64,000 nucleotides of DNA from Orobanche coerulescens (lineage: Eukaryota > Streptophyta > Magnoliopsida > Lamiales > Orobanchaceae). The DNA lies in the NCBI GenBank assembly GCA_033398695.1, contig CM065817.1:63352001-63416000 (forward strand). The letters run 5' to 3'. Position numbers and translations under genes: made by a program. Under the pieces are notes generated by a model that saw only the letters and a list, made by a program, of their open reading frames with translations, had not been told where the DNA came from and did no database searches. How positions within the stretch are numbered: the stretch's first letter is position 1; each line of letters starts with the position of its first letter. Positions 1 to 12,343 of this stretch are shown here, piece after piece.

Positions 1-240
1 ACCTCGGATTATCAATCAGATAAATCCTGTCACAATTCCTTGAAATAACATGATCAACAAAGAGATCCTATACTGATATCAATATCATGCCAGTAATTAA
101 ACCATGGCTCATAAAGTACATACCGCATTTGGCTCGCAGGGTCAGGCGCTTGCACAGGTCACACGTGACACGAAGGTTTCTTGATACTAGTTCATTTCTC
201 AATGACTCATGAAAGAAAACGACTCTCTGATACCATCTTC
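1..240 (-). mobile_element. Leader of Tekay-like LTR retrotransposon K (cut by window edge)
   Basis: This is the first 240 bp of the internal region of a minus-strand LTR retrotransposon that continues left of the window. It follows the primer-binding site of the adjacent LTR. Read on the minus strand it contains a stretch resembling the leader of element F near 33900-33970 (shared wording around CGTGTGACCTGTGCA), so K is probably of the same Tekay/Del-like lineage. No gag start can be identified here. Short open frames in it are not convincing genes. Confidence 0.75.
225..235 (-). other. Primer-binding site of K
   Basis: On the minus strand this reads TGGTATCAGAG, complementary to the 3' end of plant initiator-methionine tRNA. 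It lies five bases inside the LTR end at 241, the normal place for priming minus-strand cDNA. It fixes the orientation of K and shows that 241-3010 is its 5' LTR. Confidence 0.85.
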
Positions 241-2463
241 TGTAACACCCCAAATGGCGGTTATTACAGTGCCGTGAATCCCACACTGGGACCCACCAGG
301 CGATATCCAAAACAGGTTAAATAAATATTATTTGTGATACCGAATCACAACGAAAAGTCATTTCTCCGATTAGGAGTTTATTAAAATGTGGCCAACGGCC
401 TTACAACACACAGGATCCGAAAAGAAAAAGTATAAACCATATGGAGATGGAAAATACTTCAAATGTCAAATACAACCAAAAGTAATTTAAACGGAACGGG
501 AAATAATACAACACGGTTTAACATAACCGGACAACAAAGATGAGGGGCCCCCGAACTAGTATCCTCCGTATCCTTCGCCGTCGACATGCTCTTCCCGTGC
601 CTTGCCCTTGCCTCGACCTAAAATACAATACAAGTATTTCGCCCAACACAGGTCGGATATACATGATAATCAATTCTTCTGACATATACAATTCACATAT
701 ATAGATTTCAAAGAAATCATTACGACTATCAAACATAACCCTAGGGCGTATGAAACGAACAGTCACAAGCATCCAATACTATGGACGATTTATGGTATGG
801 ATCAAAGATGGACATCACAAGACGCCCGATCCTAAATGTGTCCGTGCACATGTCCACCCCGTATATGGAATCCGAATATACGTCGGACAATGTACCTAAT
901 TAGCCTCACGAAACTACGTCCCGTGCAGTCAACGCGGAATAATATCCGCCGATGACTATATGTGCCCGGCTAAAAATCCTACACAATAACCAATCGGAAC
1001 GCAGATATGATTCCGGATATGTCACGATACAACATGACAACGAATTCAACAAATCACATATCCGATTAAGGATCAAGAAAAACTCACCGAAGTGAAAATA
1101 AGGCCAATGAGATCAATGATTCAAAACGACATACTTGGGAATGCAACCCCATGAAGAAACGGAATAACGTCAAGGACAGTGTCAAATCTCGACAAACATT
1201 TCATGAACAATTCATACATATGAAAAATATAACCATCAGAAGAATCTAATCATCATTATAACCAAGCAAGATAACTTGCCTCAAATCCGTAAGTGAAAGA
1301 TAGTCCTTCTCCAAATGACCAAACGGACGGTATCCTCAGTTAAACACTCAATCGAACGAGCAACCTTGAATGAAACGTAATTCATTCAATAATATATTCA
1401 CATAATATTAATATCAATTCGTAGGAAACGACGCCCGCAACCTACTCGAATAATTCCCCCCCCCCCCCGTGATGAATACCTTAACGATTTATGAAAGGTT
1501 TCAAAACAACTAATTCATCTTCCAAAATCTGATTATCATACCAAAAGTGCCTTGAAATTCTCTTGATATTCCATGAACAATAATATCTTCAATTTGCCAA
1601 TAAAATTGGTTTAAATCAAATTCTCATGTTCTTCAACATCTCTTATTACCAAAGAGGATAGTCATAAAGGATTTGATACTCAATCTACCATGATAGTACC
1701 ATTCATAACCAAAGATCATCTACTTAAGAACACAATCTACTTAGCATTATGATGAACTACACTCTAAGTTATCAACACAATAGATTGGTGAAAAGTTATT
1801 GTTGTAATTATCAAAACCTTTATCAATCTTCAAAGACTAGTGAAACCGAACAATCATGATTTGTTAAAGCTTCTAAAGTTTCTGGACTAGATCACCTAAT
1901 CTCATTTTTAACATCATCAAGTTCTTCTCAAGGTAAATAAATACTTAAAATGGTGTTTAATCATTTTATGATATTAAGTTCTTGATTAAATCCAGTTATG
2001 AAGAAGCTAACCGATCCATCAAAGTTCTACTGAGCTAAATTCGTCCAGAAGTTGAGTAATGACAGCTACAAGCATGATTAAAATCACTATTTCATCAAGA
2101 ACACCTCTAACAAACCCTTATTTAACATATTCATCAAAATGCTTAAAGAGTTTTATTATAACCATGTTTTACTTGCTTAATCTACTCTAGGTGAAGTATT
2201 TTTCGACATTAATAATCAACATAAGAAAATAATGCAGAGAAGAAAACACACCAACCTCCAGAAATGAAGAATAACTTCAATGATATGAGAGAATATATCC
2301 CGAGCTTAAAAATAACTCCAAGTTTCCAAGAAATGAGCTCCACTCCGATATTCAAGGCTTAGAAACAAGTTGGTGAAGGTTTATATTGTTTTTAGAGTGC
2401 AGAGGGATGATATGAGAAGAGAGAATTTCGGTTGGTTCGTGGAGAAATGAAAAACAGGCTGGT

Positions 2464-2474
2464 CCTATAAATAG
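2464..2474 (-). promoter_or_regulatory. TATA-like box of the K LTR
   Basis: The minus strand reads CTATTTATAGG, just downstream (in the element's own direction) of the palindrome cluster at 2485-2828. The same arrangement of cluster then TATA occurs in the other LTR families of the window, which supports the assignment. The transcription start is not visible from sequence alone. Confidence 0.5.
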
Positions 2475-2484
2475 ACTGTGCAGA

Positions 2485-2828
2485 CTTAGCGCACGCTATC
2501 AGGACAGTTTAGCGTACGCTAAGGCCCTTACGTACGCTATCCGGTCGATATAACGTACGTAAACGGCTTACAGTGGCTACTGTCTTGAATTATTGCAGGC
2601 CGTTAGCGCACGCTAATGAAGAATGGGTTAGCGCACGCTAGTAAAAGTAGATTCTCACCGACATGACAGCTCAGACTTAGATCGCATGCATGCTACCGGT
2701 TAAAAGGCTCACGTGTTGAAGTCAATCACCGCCGATTCCTTCTTAGCGTACGCAACCGAGGAAAACCTTACGCACGCTAAGGCACAGAATTAGCGTACGC
2801 TAATCTTAATGTGTAGCGTACGCTACAC
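2485..2828. repeat. Cluster of TAGCGYRCGCTA palindromes in K
   Basis: About ten copies of a 12-bp palindrome, mainly TAGCGTACGCTA and TAGCGCACGCTA with variants such as TTACGTACGCTA, are scattered at irregular spacing over 340 bp. The copies are joined by unique sequence, so this is not a head-to-tail satellite. Each core carries two CpGs. Function is unknown; binding sites for a dimeric protein are one possibility. Confidence 0.85.
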
Positions 2829-3010
2829 TAACAAAAATTCGAAAATGCACATCCTAATAACAACGAATCGTCACATATGAAATAACAACGATATGATATT
2901 CAAATCCATAATACCTCAATATAATACTTAAATGCAACGATTTATGATAATCAGATTATCCGAATAATACAACGACAGGTAAAAATGAAAAGTTACAGTC
3001 GGATATTACA

Positions 3011-3092
3011 GTTAATCCGTCTCTTGAGTGAAGCTCGGTGTTCTTCGTCCCTGCCGATAGTCTGCTCGAGGAGAAAGGCCGGGAGAAGAAGG
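3011..3092 (-). repeat. Inverted scrap of family B LTR
   Basis: About 80 bp that match the reverse complement of 4744-4832, part of a family B LTR. It abuts the K LTR on the left and a plus-oriented gag tail on the right. It is therefore inverted relative to the family B material that follows, which shows a rearrangement or an insertion into an older family B copy. Confidence 0.7.
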
Positions 3093-3192
3093 ATGATTAC
3101 GTCTACCCGATCGCCGATCATCACGCTATATCATCATCAACCCGGAGGACACGATCGCCATCTACAGTCCAGCATATAACATGACGGACTAA
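3093..3192 (+). pseudogene. 3' tail of a family B gag
   Basis: This resembles the last 33 codons of the family B gag at 23933-25318, including its stop (TAA at 3190-3192). Only the C-terminal stub remains; the upstream gag is missing. It shows that a plus-oriented family B copy lies here, truncated at its left. Function is lost. Confidence 0.65.
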
Positions 3193-3856
3193 GGCATAAG
3201 ATCGCCTCCACGGCACATCATAAAGGCATGGTCCTGGCAGTCGATGGAACCGGCTGCTTCGGCCATGCAAGGTCCCTTTCGGCCGAGATCGCCCGCCCTT
3301 CGTTTAAATACGAGGCCGGCGTAGTCTGAGGGCTCTCCAACATTAATCAGTGGACACATGCCACAACCCCGTCTCAACGTACACCGTCGAGGTCGGCCAT
3401 CTCCATGGCTGGCCGAGGTGGAAGCAGAGCTAACAAGCCGTGGGCGTGGAGTTGATTCATCCGACGCTGCCCCGCGCAAGGACTCCTCTAGACCGAGACC
3501 GCACGCCCTTCGTTTAAATACGAGGCGAGGCGCAGCCTAACAGAGGACCCTCATAATAAAGTGAGTCACGAGACACTCAATGTCTTCGCGCACCAAGACA
3601 CGGTCATGGAGTCGGTCCATCGATCTACGCGACTGTGCACGATTCCTCAAACAAAGCGAAACCACCAAGTTTCCATGGGGGATCGGCAAATGTTGTTTTT
3701 GCAGGTACATGACCGAAAGATAGCTAAGCCAATCGACCATGATAGCCCAAGTCCAAAACCAAAGTCACCTCGGAAGATCGCCCGTCCTCATCTTACACGA
3801 TCGCCGGAAGAACCACCTCGCCCCATGTCTTCATCATAGGAGCAAGTCGGGGCAAT
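3193..3856 (+). other. 3' untranslated region and polypurine tract of a family B copy
   Basis: Non-coding sequence that matches, in opposite orientation, the stretch between gag and 3' LTR in element B (23208-23932). It contains two related sub-blocks, each with an ACGCCCTTCGTTTAAATACGA-like segment (near 3295-3315 and 3500-3520). It ends in a purine-rich stretch (AGCAAGTCGGGGCAAT, 3841-3856) just before the LTR, the expected plus-strand primer. No reading frame in it looks like a protein. Confidence 0.7.
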
Positions 3857-5044
3857 TGTTGTGTCAAGATTTAACACCTTCCGACCGGCGATCGCCTAGG
3901 AGGTCGGGCGACCGAGTCACCGCTGAGCGGCCAAGGCAGATCTGCGATCGCGACCGTGCGGCCGAGCCTTAACCCAATGGACAAGCTATATCGGCCAACC
4001 GAAGGTCCCAGGACAAGTCCCGGTGCCGAGCGATCGACCTCGATACGATCGCCTCTCGGTACTCGGCGACCGACTCTGGCGATCGACTAGCGGACGATCC
4101 TCTCTCGGCATCTGCCGATCGACCCTTGGTGACCGACCTCTCTCGGCATCTGCCGACCGACCCTTGGTGACCGACTGCTGCCGACTTAGTGATCGGCCGA
4201 GGACGATCCTCGGTGTCGGCTAGAGACGACCGCATCATGACGATCCGGGCCGATGGCCATCCAGGGCCAAGGCCGAGCCACGAGGCGGCACCCACGTGCA
4301 GATCCACAAAAGGCGCCGACAAACCTGTCACCTACCTCACCTACCGGCAGGGCCGCAGCTGCAAAAGGAGCCGACGGACAAGACTGGTGACCACACTGTC
4401 ACCTACCTTGCCTATCGACAAAATCCGCCGAAAGTAACAAAGTGGGACCTCCCGTGATGATTTCCTGACGCGTGCTGGCTCCTCATTGGGCCGCACAGCT
4501 GGCTACCAGCTGTAGCCTTAGACTTTTGGCATACAGCCCATGTGACCTTTAGGACGATCGCCCCATTACATTAATGGCCGAAAGGCGATCGCCCACTAGG
4601 AGACAAGGCACCTCAACCCCTATATAAAGAAGGCAGCCTGCACTTGGATTCAGGCTCTGCATTCTCGCATTTCACACCATACAGAAGCAAAATACATAAC
4701 ACTTGGCTAAACTCCAACTCTTGGCAACAGCTATCATTCGGTCCTTCTTCTCCCGGCCTTTCTCCTCGAGCAGACTATCGGCAGGGACGAAGAACACCGA
4801 GCTTCGCTCAAGAGCCGGATTAACAGAGTCTTTTTACACTCATTGTATTTAGATTTCTCTCATTAATACTTGTATCCACGAATATTTGTATTAATAATAT
4901 CTCGCGAGAGCATTCAAGCCCGGGCCTAACAAACCCGGCAAATCTTGTCTTATTTATCTTCTCTCGGAAGTGCTCCCGCAATTGTTGTTTGTTGTCCGTC
5001 TTCCAGCAGTATTAATCTTCGGATAAATATTTTGGGCAACAACA
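3857..5044 (+). repeat. Family B LTR, full length
   Basis: Runs from TGTTGTGTCAAG to GGGCAACAACA, 1188 bp, matching the LTRs of element B. It is rich in CGATCG-centred palindromes (GGCGATCGCC and relatives) through its left two thirds, followed by a TATA-like box near 4620 (CTATATAAAG). It should be the 3' LTR of the truncated plus-oriented copy beginning near 3093. Confidence 0.85.
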
Positions 5045-6009
5045 CAGGACTAGTCCCAGTGCCGAGCGATCGACATCAAATACGATCGCCTCTCGGTACT
5101 CGGCGACCGACTCCTGGCGACCGACTGAAGGCGATCCCCTCTCGGCACCTGCCGACCTACCATTGGTGACCGACCAATGCTGACCCTCAGCAACTGGCCG
5201 ATGGCGACCTCTGATGACCAGCTAGAGACGACCGCCTCATGTCGATCAGCACCGATGGCCATCCAGTCGGCAAAGGCCAAACCTCAAGACTGGCACCACG
5301 TGCAAGATCCGAGACATGATCCGCATATCTCGGATCATTGACACTGCGAGAATCTTTCCACCGGCCCGACAAGCCGAAAGTCATCGGTAGGGCCGCATGT
5401 GTCTGACTCCGGACGCGTGTTGGCTCCTCATTGGACGACCCAGCTGGCACCAGCCTCTTCCTTGGACTTTAGCCCGACAGCCCGGGTGATCGCCCCATTA
5501 TAATATTGGCCGGCGGACGATCGCCCCATTATTATAATGGCCGGAAGGCGATCGCCCACCAAAGGACAGGACCCGTCTGCCACTATAAATACAAGGCACC
5601 CTGCACTCGGCCAACTCTCTGCATTATCGCGATTTCAGCACACTAGACAGAAGCAAAACACCCAGCATTTGGCTATCTCCAACTCTTGGCAACAGCTATC
5701 ATTCGGTCTTACTTCTCCCGGCCTCTCTCATCAGGCAGGCGATCGGCGGGGACGAAGAACACCGAGCTTCGCTCAAGTGCCGGATTGACAGAGTCTTTTT
5801 ACACTCATTGTATTTAGATTTCTCTCATTAATACTTGTATCCACGAATATTTGTATTAATATCATCTCGCGAGAGCATTCAAGCCCGGGCCTAACAAACC
5901 CGGCAAATCTTGTATTATTTATCTTCTCTCGGAAGTGCTCCCGCAATTGTTGTTTGTTGTCCGTGTTCAAGCAGTATTAATCTTCGGATAAATATTTTGG
6001 GCAACAACA
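5045..6009 (+). repeat. Family B LTR lacking its first ~150 bp
   Basis: Starts directly after the end of the preceding LTR, at a point equivalent to about base 150 of that LTR, and ends GGGCAACAACA at 6009. The two LTRs are thus head to tail with no internal region between them. A TATA-like box (ACTATAAATAC) lies near 5583, preceded by GGCGATCGCC palindromes. Its right flank is family A LTR sequence at an internal point, so this material interrupts A1. Confidence 0.8.
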
Positions 6010-7165
6010 TAATGCACATAAAACATTCTTATCTGTGTGAGACTCGTCTCCGATTTCTTTCATTCTTTCGACCCCTCACGGGTCGTCATGTTACACGACA
6101 CAACGATGACCGTAACATATTAAAACAGTATAACCTCACCTCGTTTGCTGAAATCTTGAAATATCTTCCTTTGAATTTGGCTCGGTTGTCCTTCTTGGAT
6201 CCCGGATACGCTTCTCCTAGCACTTGAAAATACTTTTTCATATTTCCGGTCATAAATTCTTGATGTAAAATCTGAAATCTCTTTGAGGACTTTTATCAAA
6301 CACCTTTGAAAAACTGTCAGATTTGAGCTATCTATTTGATCGGGATTTTTGCGGCCTTTTTAATTTTTGTAATAGAAATATGTTACGGGCGTTTTAAAGT
6401 AGAGGTTCATATGTTCAAAATGATATATTATATGTACCAAAATACGTCCGGTAACATGTATATATAGGGGCTCAAATTCGGTTGAAAATCAACCTTACCC
6501 GGACAGCTGGAAGCATTATCCGAACAGCTGGAAGCCTTATCCGGACAGCTGGCCGAGAAGCTTCTGTCGGTCGTGACCGTCCTTATCCGGACAGCTGGCC
6601 GAGAAGCTTCTGTCGGTCGCGACCGATATTATCCGGACACCTGACCGAGAAGCTTCTATCGGTCGTGACCGATTTTTTCCGGACAGCTGGACAGCCTTAT
6701 CCGGATAGTGGTCGAGAAGCTTCTGTTGGCCGTGACCGGCACCTGTCGATAGGCATGTCCGGCGGTGACCGGCAGATGTCGGTCAACTTGGCTCAGCCGG
6801 TTCGACCCCTTCCCGATGTCCAAATTCGATTTTCCGATCTGTTCCGGACTCGTCGGAGTTAAATCTTCGATATGCTCGGAACAGATTTTCGATAATATTA
6901 AAATAATAATTTAATATTATTTTTGCAATATAAGTGTTCTGTAATGAAATTTTATCGTATCAAAATCGTCGGAACTTTTCGAAATCACTTTCATAAATTC
7001 TAAAAATGATCCTTATAATTCATTTTGAAATCTTTTCCTTTTAAGTCCTTCATTTTATGCTAGGAACGTATCGGTCCAAGTATCAGACAACCTATAAATA
7101 TTAAAATCAAAATCCATGATCGTTAGCAAAATAAATAGTATTTAAATAAGTATTGGGGCGTTACA
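6010..7165 (-). repeat. Family A LTR A1 (left part missing)
   Basis: Matches LTRs A2-A5 from about base 415 onward and ends GGGGCGTTACA. The missing left part was displaced by the family B material. It contains a ~46-bp tandem repeat (about 6490-6750) with GTCGGTCGCGACCGAC-type palindromes and a minus-strand TATA-like stretch (CCCCTATTTATAC) near 6462. The plus-strand open frame at 6482-6862 is only this repeat translated. Confidence 0.85.
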
Positions 7166-7807
7166 ATCCCCCCCCCTTTAAAAAATTTCGTCCTCGAAAT
7201 TGAGCTTCGTAAAGAACTTTGAAAATCTATATCAAACCTTGTATGAGTATTTTCATCAATAACTTTAAAAATATCGTGCCAGCAAAAACATCACTTTGAA
7301 ACCTTTCTTTGAAATCATATTTTGTTCCTTTAGGATAACATTTAAACTTTCACATATCTTTTGCCGACACAATCATTCTATACTCATACCGAAATTTTAA
7401 GTCTTCATAAAAGAGTGAATGCTTGAAAACATTACCTCGGAGTCGACGTTGGGCAGCAGCGATGAACCACATATTCTCTCGAAAATATAATCATGCCGTA
7501 ATTATTCGTTATACTTTTAAAAATAAGAAAGTTTTGAAATATCTTGTTTTGTATAAGTAAATCTTTTTTTTTTAAACCTCCTTAACTGTATAGTCCCATA
7601 CCTTTACAGTCTTGGAATACCTCTCATTCTGGTGAGAATTCGGTTCAGTCATGTCCCCCTCCACCTAGAAGCCTTGTCAGGAGCCGCTCATTGTCCGTTC
7701 CCTTTTTCTTATTGCACCAGCGATCACTCCCCTTTCTCGGAGTCGCTCATTGTCCGTGCCCTTTTCTATTGCACCGGCGATCACTCCCTGCCCTCGTCGG
7801 CCCCGGG
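7166..7807 (-). mobile_element. Family A internal region 1, first part
   Basis: In the element's direction this is the 3' end of the internal region. A G-rich polypurine tract (C-run on the plus strand at 7166-7177) precedes the LTR, and next to it is TTTCGAGGACGAAA, the motif that also follows the pol stop codon in F and G. No gag or pol remains. It is interrupted by solo LTR H at 7808 and resumes at 15199-15277, total 721 bp. It carries a short internal duplication around GATCACTCCCC (7725-7790). Confidence 0.8.
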
Positions 7808-8584
7808 TGTAACACCCCCAAACCAAACGGGAATATTACAGCGCCGTGGGCCCCACATTGGAACCCACAAGGCTAAAATCATTTTCGCAAACGTTTAAAA
7901 ATGTCAGAAAGCCCTTTGAAAGTACACACACATGCAGCGAATAAAAACATAATTAAATACATTTGCAGCGGAATTAGAAAACCAGAAAAGAATACACAAC
8001 CCCAATGATCACGCCATAGCCAGTATCACCGGAAAGCTCATCCCTTCACGACCTCTACTAGCTCGAACTCCGAGTACCTAAAAGATAAAGCCCACGACGG
8101 GGTCAGTCATAATACTCAACAATGATAACGATCACATCACAAAAACAATACATATCAATGTAATTACAAGGTGAGAATAATTCCAATGTAGTCTCACCGT
8201 AGTAACCTTACCAACCTGTCACAATTCATAACAAATCAATTCTTACCAACCCACGCCTCGTGTCCTTAGTGACGAATGAATTCAAAAGTAACCACCTGTA
8301 CTGTATCCGAAACGATACCAAAATTCCCAAACTTATCATATTTCAATTATAGAATGATCTGGCCATGAATAACTCTATCGGCTGGGTCGCACAATCGGAT
8401 CCCAATCCTGATAAAACCGATATCACACGATACATCTGCAAATCAACTGTTCCGAAACAATGGCAAGTCCCGGATATCAATACAAAGCATGAATGCTCAC
8501 ACAGTCAATAATGATAAACAATCGATGCATCACAACGGAAATATCAATGACATGATATTTCCACACAAGATCGACAAAGGATCA

Positions 8585-9150
8585 ACATGGACGAGAATAC
8601 CATGATCTGGTAACTCCAACAAGATCAACGAATAATCAATAACCGAGAATACCGACGACACGGCAAATCCCAACAAGATCGATAAAAGGTCGACAACCGA
8701 GAATACCGACGACACGGTAAGGATCAATGAAAAATCAATAATCGAGAATACCGACGACACGGTAAACTCCAACAAGATCAATAAGAGTCGACAACCAGAA
8801 ATACCAACGGTACGATAAACTCCAATAAGATCAATAAAGGGTCAACAACCGAGAATACTGACGACTCAGTAAACTCTAACAAGATCAATAAGGACCAACA
8901 ACTGGGAATACCAACGATACGGTAACTCCAACAAGAGTAATAAGAAATCGACAACTGAAAACACCGACGACACGATAAACTCAAATAGGAATAATAAGGG
9001 ATCAACAACCGAGAATACCAACGGTAAGGCAAACTTCCAAACGGAATCAATAAGGATCAATAACGAACGAGACTACCAATGATATGGGGAACTCCAAACG
9101 AGATTAATAAGGATCGATAACAAATAAGTTTACCATCGATATGGTAACTC
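8585..9150. repeat. ~53-bp minisatellite in H
   Basis: Roughly ten diverged copies of a unit containing GAGAATACCGACGACACGG and CTCCAACAAGATCAATAAG, spaced about 47-55 bp. The open frames here merely translate the repeat and are not genes. Confidence 0.85.
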
Positions 9151-9699
9151 CCAACGAGATCAGAAAAAAATCAACGGGAACAGATACACGAGAGAATAAA
9201 ATCGTCAACCATATACAAATCATATATATGGGATTTCAAAGACAACCCGAATATCGAACAGATCCAATTATACATGGACTGTGAACGACCAATCAATAAG
9301 ACTTAAGATGAACGTCACGATACGCTCGATCCAGACATGTGTCCGTGTACAATCCAACCACGGGTATTGATCAGGTACCCGTCTGGTCTCGTACCTAATC
9401 AGCCTCACGAAGTACGTCTCGTGTGCACGGTTCAATATGAGGTCGAAACCAACACATGCTACACGTACCCGTCCCGAAAATCCTACACATGAACGATCAG
9501 AACGTATCTGACTCCGGATATGCCACGACACAACATGACAACAAATATCGAAGAAACGCATATCCATCAAGGATCAGAAGACTTCCCAAAAGAGCAACAG
9601 TAACTCGATCATGGAAGACCGACACGACCACAATGTCGTATTTCCATTAGACAACAGTCCACATCATGCTCAAAAATGCATATAATGTTGACACATAAA

Positions 9700-9894
9700 C
9701 CCCAAGGCAGCAGCCAAGGGTCACGGAAGCATCTCACAGGAATACCCCGGAACATAGGTGCCATATAGGTCTTATCCCCTAACACAGTTCATGTAATTAC
9801 AAAATACCCCAAGGTCGCAACCAAGGGTCACGAAAGTATCCACACAGGAATACCCCGGAACATAGGTGCCATATAGGTCTTATCCCCTAACACA
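9700..9894. repeat. Two-copy direct duplication in H
   Basis: Two copies of a ~88-bp segment (9700-9786 and about 9807-9894) beginning CCCCAAGG and ending ATCCCCTAACACA, about 107 bp apart and differing at several positions. A local duplication inside the LTR. Confidence 0.85.
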
Positions 9895-11316
9895 TCGGCC
9901 CAACAGATCACTGCTCACAGGAAGAGCACATTACAAAACGTAACATACAATGGTGCACACTCACCGCATGAAATATCAACACACTCATGCAATAATGCAA
10001 CATGATGATTATCATAATCTAACAATATTAATTTACCTCAAGCTGGAGACGCCAACCTTTCCACGACCAACCGCCCTGAACGAATACACGGTTTATCCGA
10101 CAATCCAAAATGAAGTACAGTCCATAACTAATACCAAACCACCATCCCAATTTCAACATCGACACGATAACTAACCTTGATATCCAACTTCTCATGCAAT
10201 AGACCAAATTACAATTCACGTTCCCATTTTCACTAGACATCCTTAAAATCATATACATTATGATTTATCTTACATACCACCATTCCGACAATTCATATAT
10301 TCCATAATACCATTGCTATATGAATCATAAATGTAATGAAAACGAAATCATTTATTAACATTATGAACTGAGCAAGCATAACTTGCCTGGATACCCATAC
10401 GATGAAGCCACCATCAATCCGGCCGTCTTCGTCTACAAGCTCCACAGCACAACAGTTAACTTCAACGATCACTAAACGCAACCTAATGCAATAATTGATT
10501 AACGATACGTTCAATAACAATCAACAACCGAAATGACCAACTAATCAAACTCGATGGTTCAATGATATCTCGATCATATGAAACCAACCCATATCAACTC
10601 TTAACAATACGGACACAAGTCGAAATTCGGTGTTCAATAATCCAAACAATGTCTTCAACATATAGTTCATATAACCGCAAGAATCGTAACAACAAAACCA
10701 TAATCATCTTCATACGAATCCTTCGTCAACGATAACATCAAAATCCGAATTCAATGATAGGATTATCAACATACCTCTAGAAGATGACATACACAAGTAA
10801 TCACTTGTTTTGAATAGCACGGTGCGAAGAAATCGACAAAATGGAAAGGTACCGATTCAACTTCCTTCAAAAGTTCATTCCTAAATCACAATAATATCAA
10901 TTCAATCACCATCCATGCGAAAATGTATAGAATTTCCCAAGTTCTACTCATTGAGGCATTTCATCGAACACTTTGAAGGCATAATCCAATTTAATCGTTT
11001 TAATGAAGAAATACTCGAATTTGTTCCACAAAACTTCAAGAGTATTGAATGATTACGAGTATACAATCAAGTTCTATCAATAATCCGAATCAAAATGGAG
11101 CAAATCGGCCAAAACACCAAGAAACCTCAAGAACATCCAAAAACCAAAAGTTCATGTGTTCTTACCTTCGATCCGGGTGGAGGATGATGTTAATCCATGA
11201 TTCCAACTTCCAAAACATGTTGTTATAAGTTGATTCTACTCAAAACCATCAACTTTGCTGAAGAAATCGCAAAAGGGACGGAGAAAATGGAAAATGATGA
11301 GGGTGACTCGGTCCAG

Positions 11317-11327
11317 CCTTATATAGG
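11317..11327 (-). promoter_or_regulatory. TATA-like box of LTR H
   Basis: The minus strand reads CCTATATAAGG, immediately downstream of the palindrome cluster at 11338-11495 in the LTR's own direction. Confidence 0.6.
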
Positions 11328-11337
11328 CCGAGACTGC

Positions 11338-11495
11338 CGGCCGATTACGACGTAATCGGCCGTGGCTTACGACGTAACCTAAGCGCCTACCTTCTCAGCT
11401 TTGTTCGGCACCTCACGTACGTAATCGGCACCGGGCTTACGTGCGTAATCGCCCTTACGGCCAGAATCGCCACTGCCTTACGTACGTAATCGGCC
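11338..11495. repeat. TTACGTACGTAA palindrome cluster in H, promoter-proximal part
   Basis: Contains TTACGTACGTAATCGGC, TTACGACGTAA and related dyads separated by short unique spacers. The cluster continues on the other side of nested solo LTR I at 14561-14826, so I landed within or at the edge of this palindrome region. Confidence 0.85.
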
Positions 11496-12238
11496 AGTCC
11501 TAGCCCCCAGCGAGTCACTGCCGACAATGCTCGGCCATCCCAACGAGTCACGTGTAATATCCGCAATTTTCGATTTCCGGTAATTCTTTTTTTTCGGTCG
11601 GAGTCCGTTTTGACGACTCGCTCATGACCGTTTCGTCATTCTGAGAATGATTAATTCTACACTTTTTGACATCCGAGTTCGTTTCGGTGTCGTTTCGTTG
11701 AGTTCTGTGCTTTTTAGCGACTTTTCCGCACTTGAGTTCGATTCTTGCGAATCTCGACTAAATCGTTGTTTCGAGTTTCCCGCAAGTCCGTTTATCTTTG
11801 TTGGACGTGTTGTGAACTTCGGTTTGGTTATTCGATCACGTATCGTGATTTTCGGGCATTTGGGCCATTTTCGTAATTTCCCAAAGTTTGGGGTAATTAC
11901 CTTCCGTTGTCGAATTTCGAGCCTTCGGGTGGTCGGAATTGTGTGTCCTACTAGCTCTTAGATTCGTCTTTGTGAGTACTTCGTAACCGTATCTTCGGTT
12001 CGTATTCGTGTTCGGGTTTCTGTCGCTTTTGTTGAATTCATGATTACTAAACGAATTTTCTAAGTATGAGTTCGTATTTGTTAGATCACAATTAATTTTT
12101 GGCGACTACAAAAATTATAAATCTTTGAAATATTATAGAACATCTAATTATCTTTCCAATGGTTCAAACGGTGAGTCAATCGAGTCCCACGAGAGAGTTA
12201 TGGTCGTTTGATTTTGGCGAGCACTCCTGTGAGCCTTT

Positions 12239-12322
12239 CGCCGATAGGGGGCCGATAGACTTACCGCCGCATCCCGTAGGGGTATCGGTTAGCCTATCGG
12301 CCGATAGGCCGGCCGATAGGTT
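12239..12322. repeat. GGCCGATAGG palindrome cluster in I
   Basis: Six or so GGCCGATAGG or CCTATCGGCC half-dyads in 84 bp, including the complete palindrome CCTATCGGCCGATAGG. It lies about 15 bp upstream of the TATA box of I. Confidence 0.85.
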
Positions 12323-12336
12323 CTGGCGTGTTGCAC

Positions 12337-12343
12337 TATAAAT
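12337..12343 (+). promoter_or_regulatory. TATA box of LTR I
   Basis: TATAAAT in the context GCACTATAAATGTGG, directly downstream of the palindrome cluster. Position relative to the LTR start (about 785 bp in) suits an LTR promoter. Confidence 0.6.

Larger units (their letters stand above)
241..3010 (-). repeat. 5' LTR of element K (2.77 kb)
   Basis: In plus-strand view it begins TGTAACACCCC and ends GATATTACA, so on its own strand it runs TGTAATATCC to GGGGTGTTACA, the terminal signature of the Tekay-like LTRs here. It contains a block near 820-990 that recurs in the LTRs of H, F and G, a 13-C run at 1456-1468, a palindrome cluster (2485-2828) and a TATA-like box (2464-2474). It is otherwise AT-rich and non-coding. 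The partner LTR and the left target-site duplication lie outside the window. Confidence 0.85.

Noticed and set aside
1456..1468. Run of 13 C in the K LTR
   Set aside because: An isolated homopolymer; length is unreliable in assemblies and no function is suggested by its surroundings.
6482..6862. 126-codon frame with repeated Leu/Ile-Arg-Thr-Ala-Gly, also at 16163-16543
   Set aside because: It translates the ~46-bp tandem repeat in the family A LTR; frames are broken in other copies.
8530..9060. Overlapping minus-strand frames rich in Leu, Ser and Val that resemble a membrane protein
   Set aside because: They translate the AT-rich ~53-bp minisatellite of H and shift frame with each unit.
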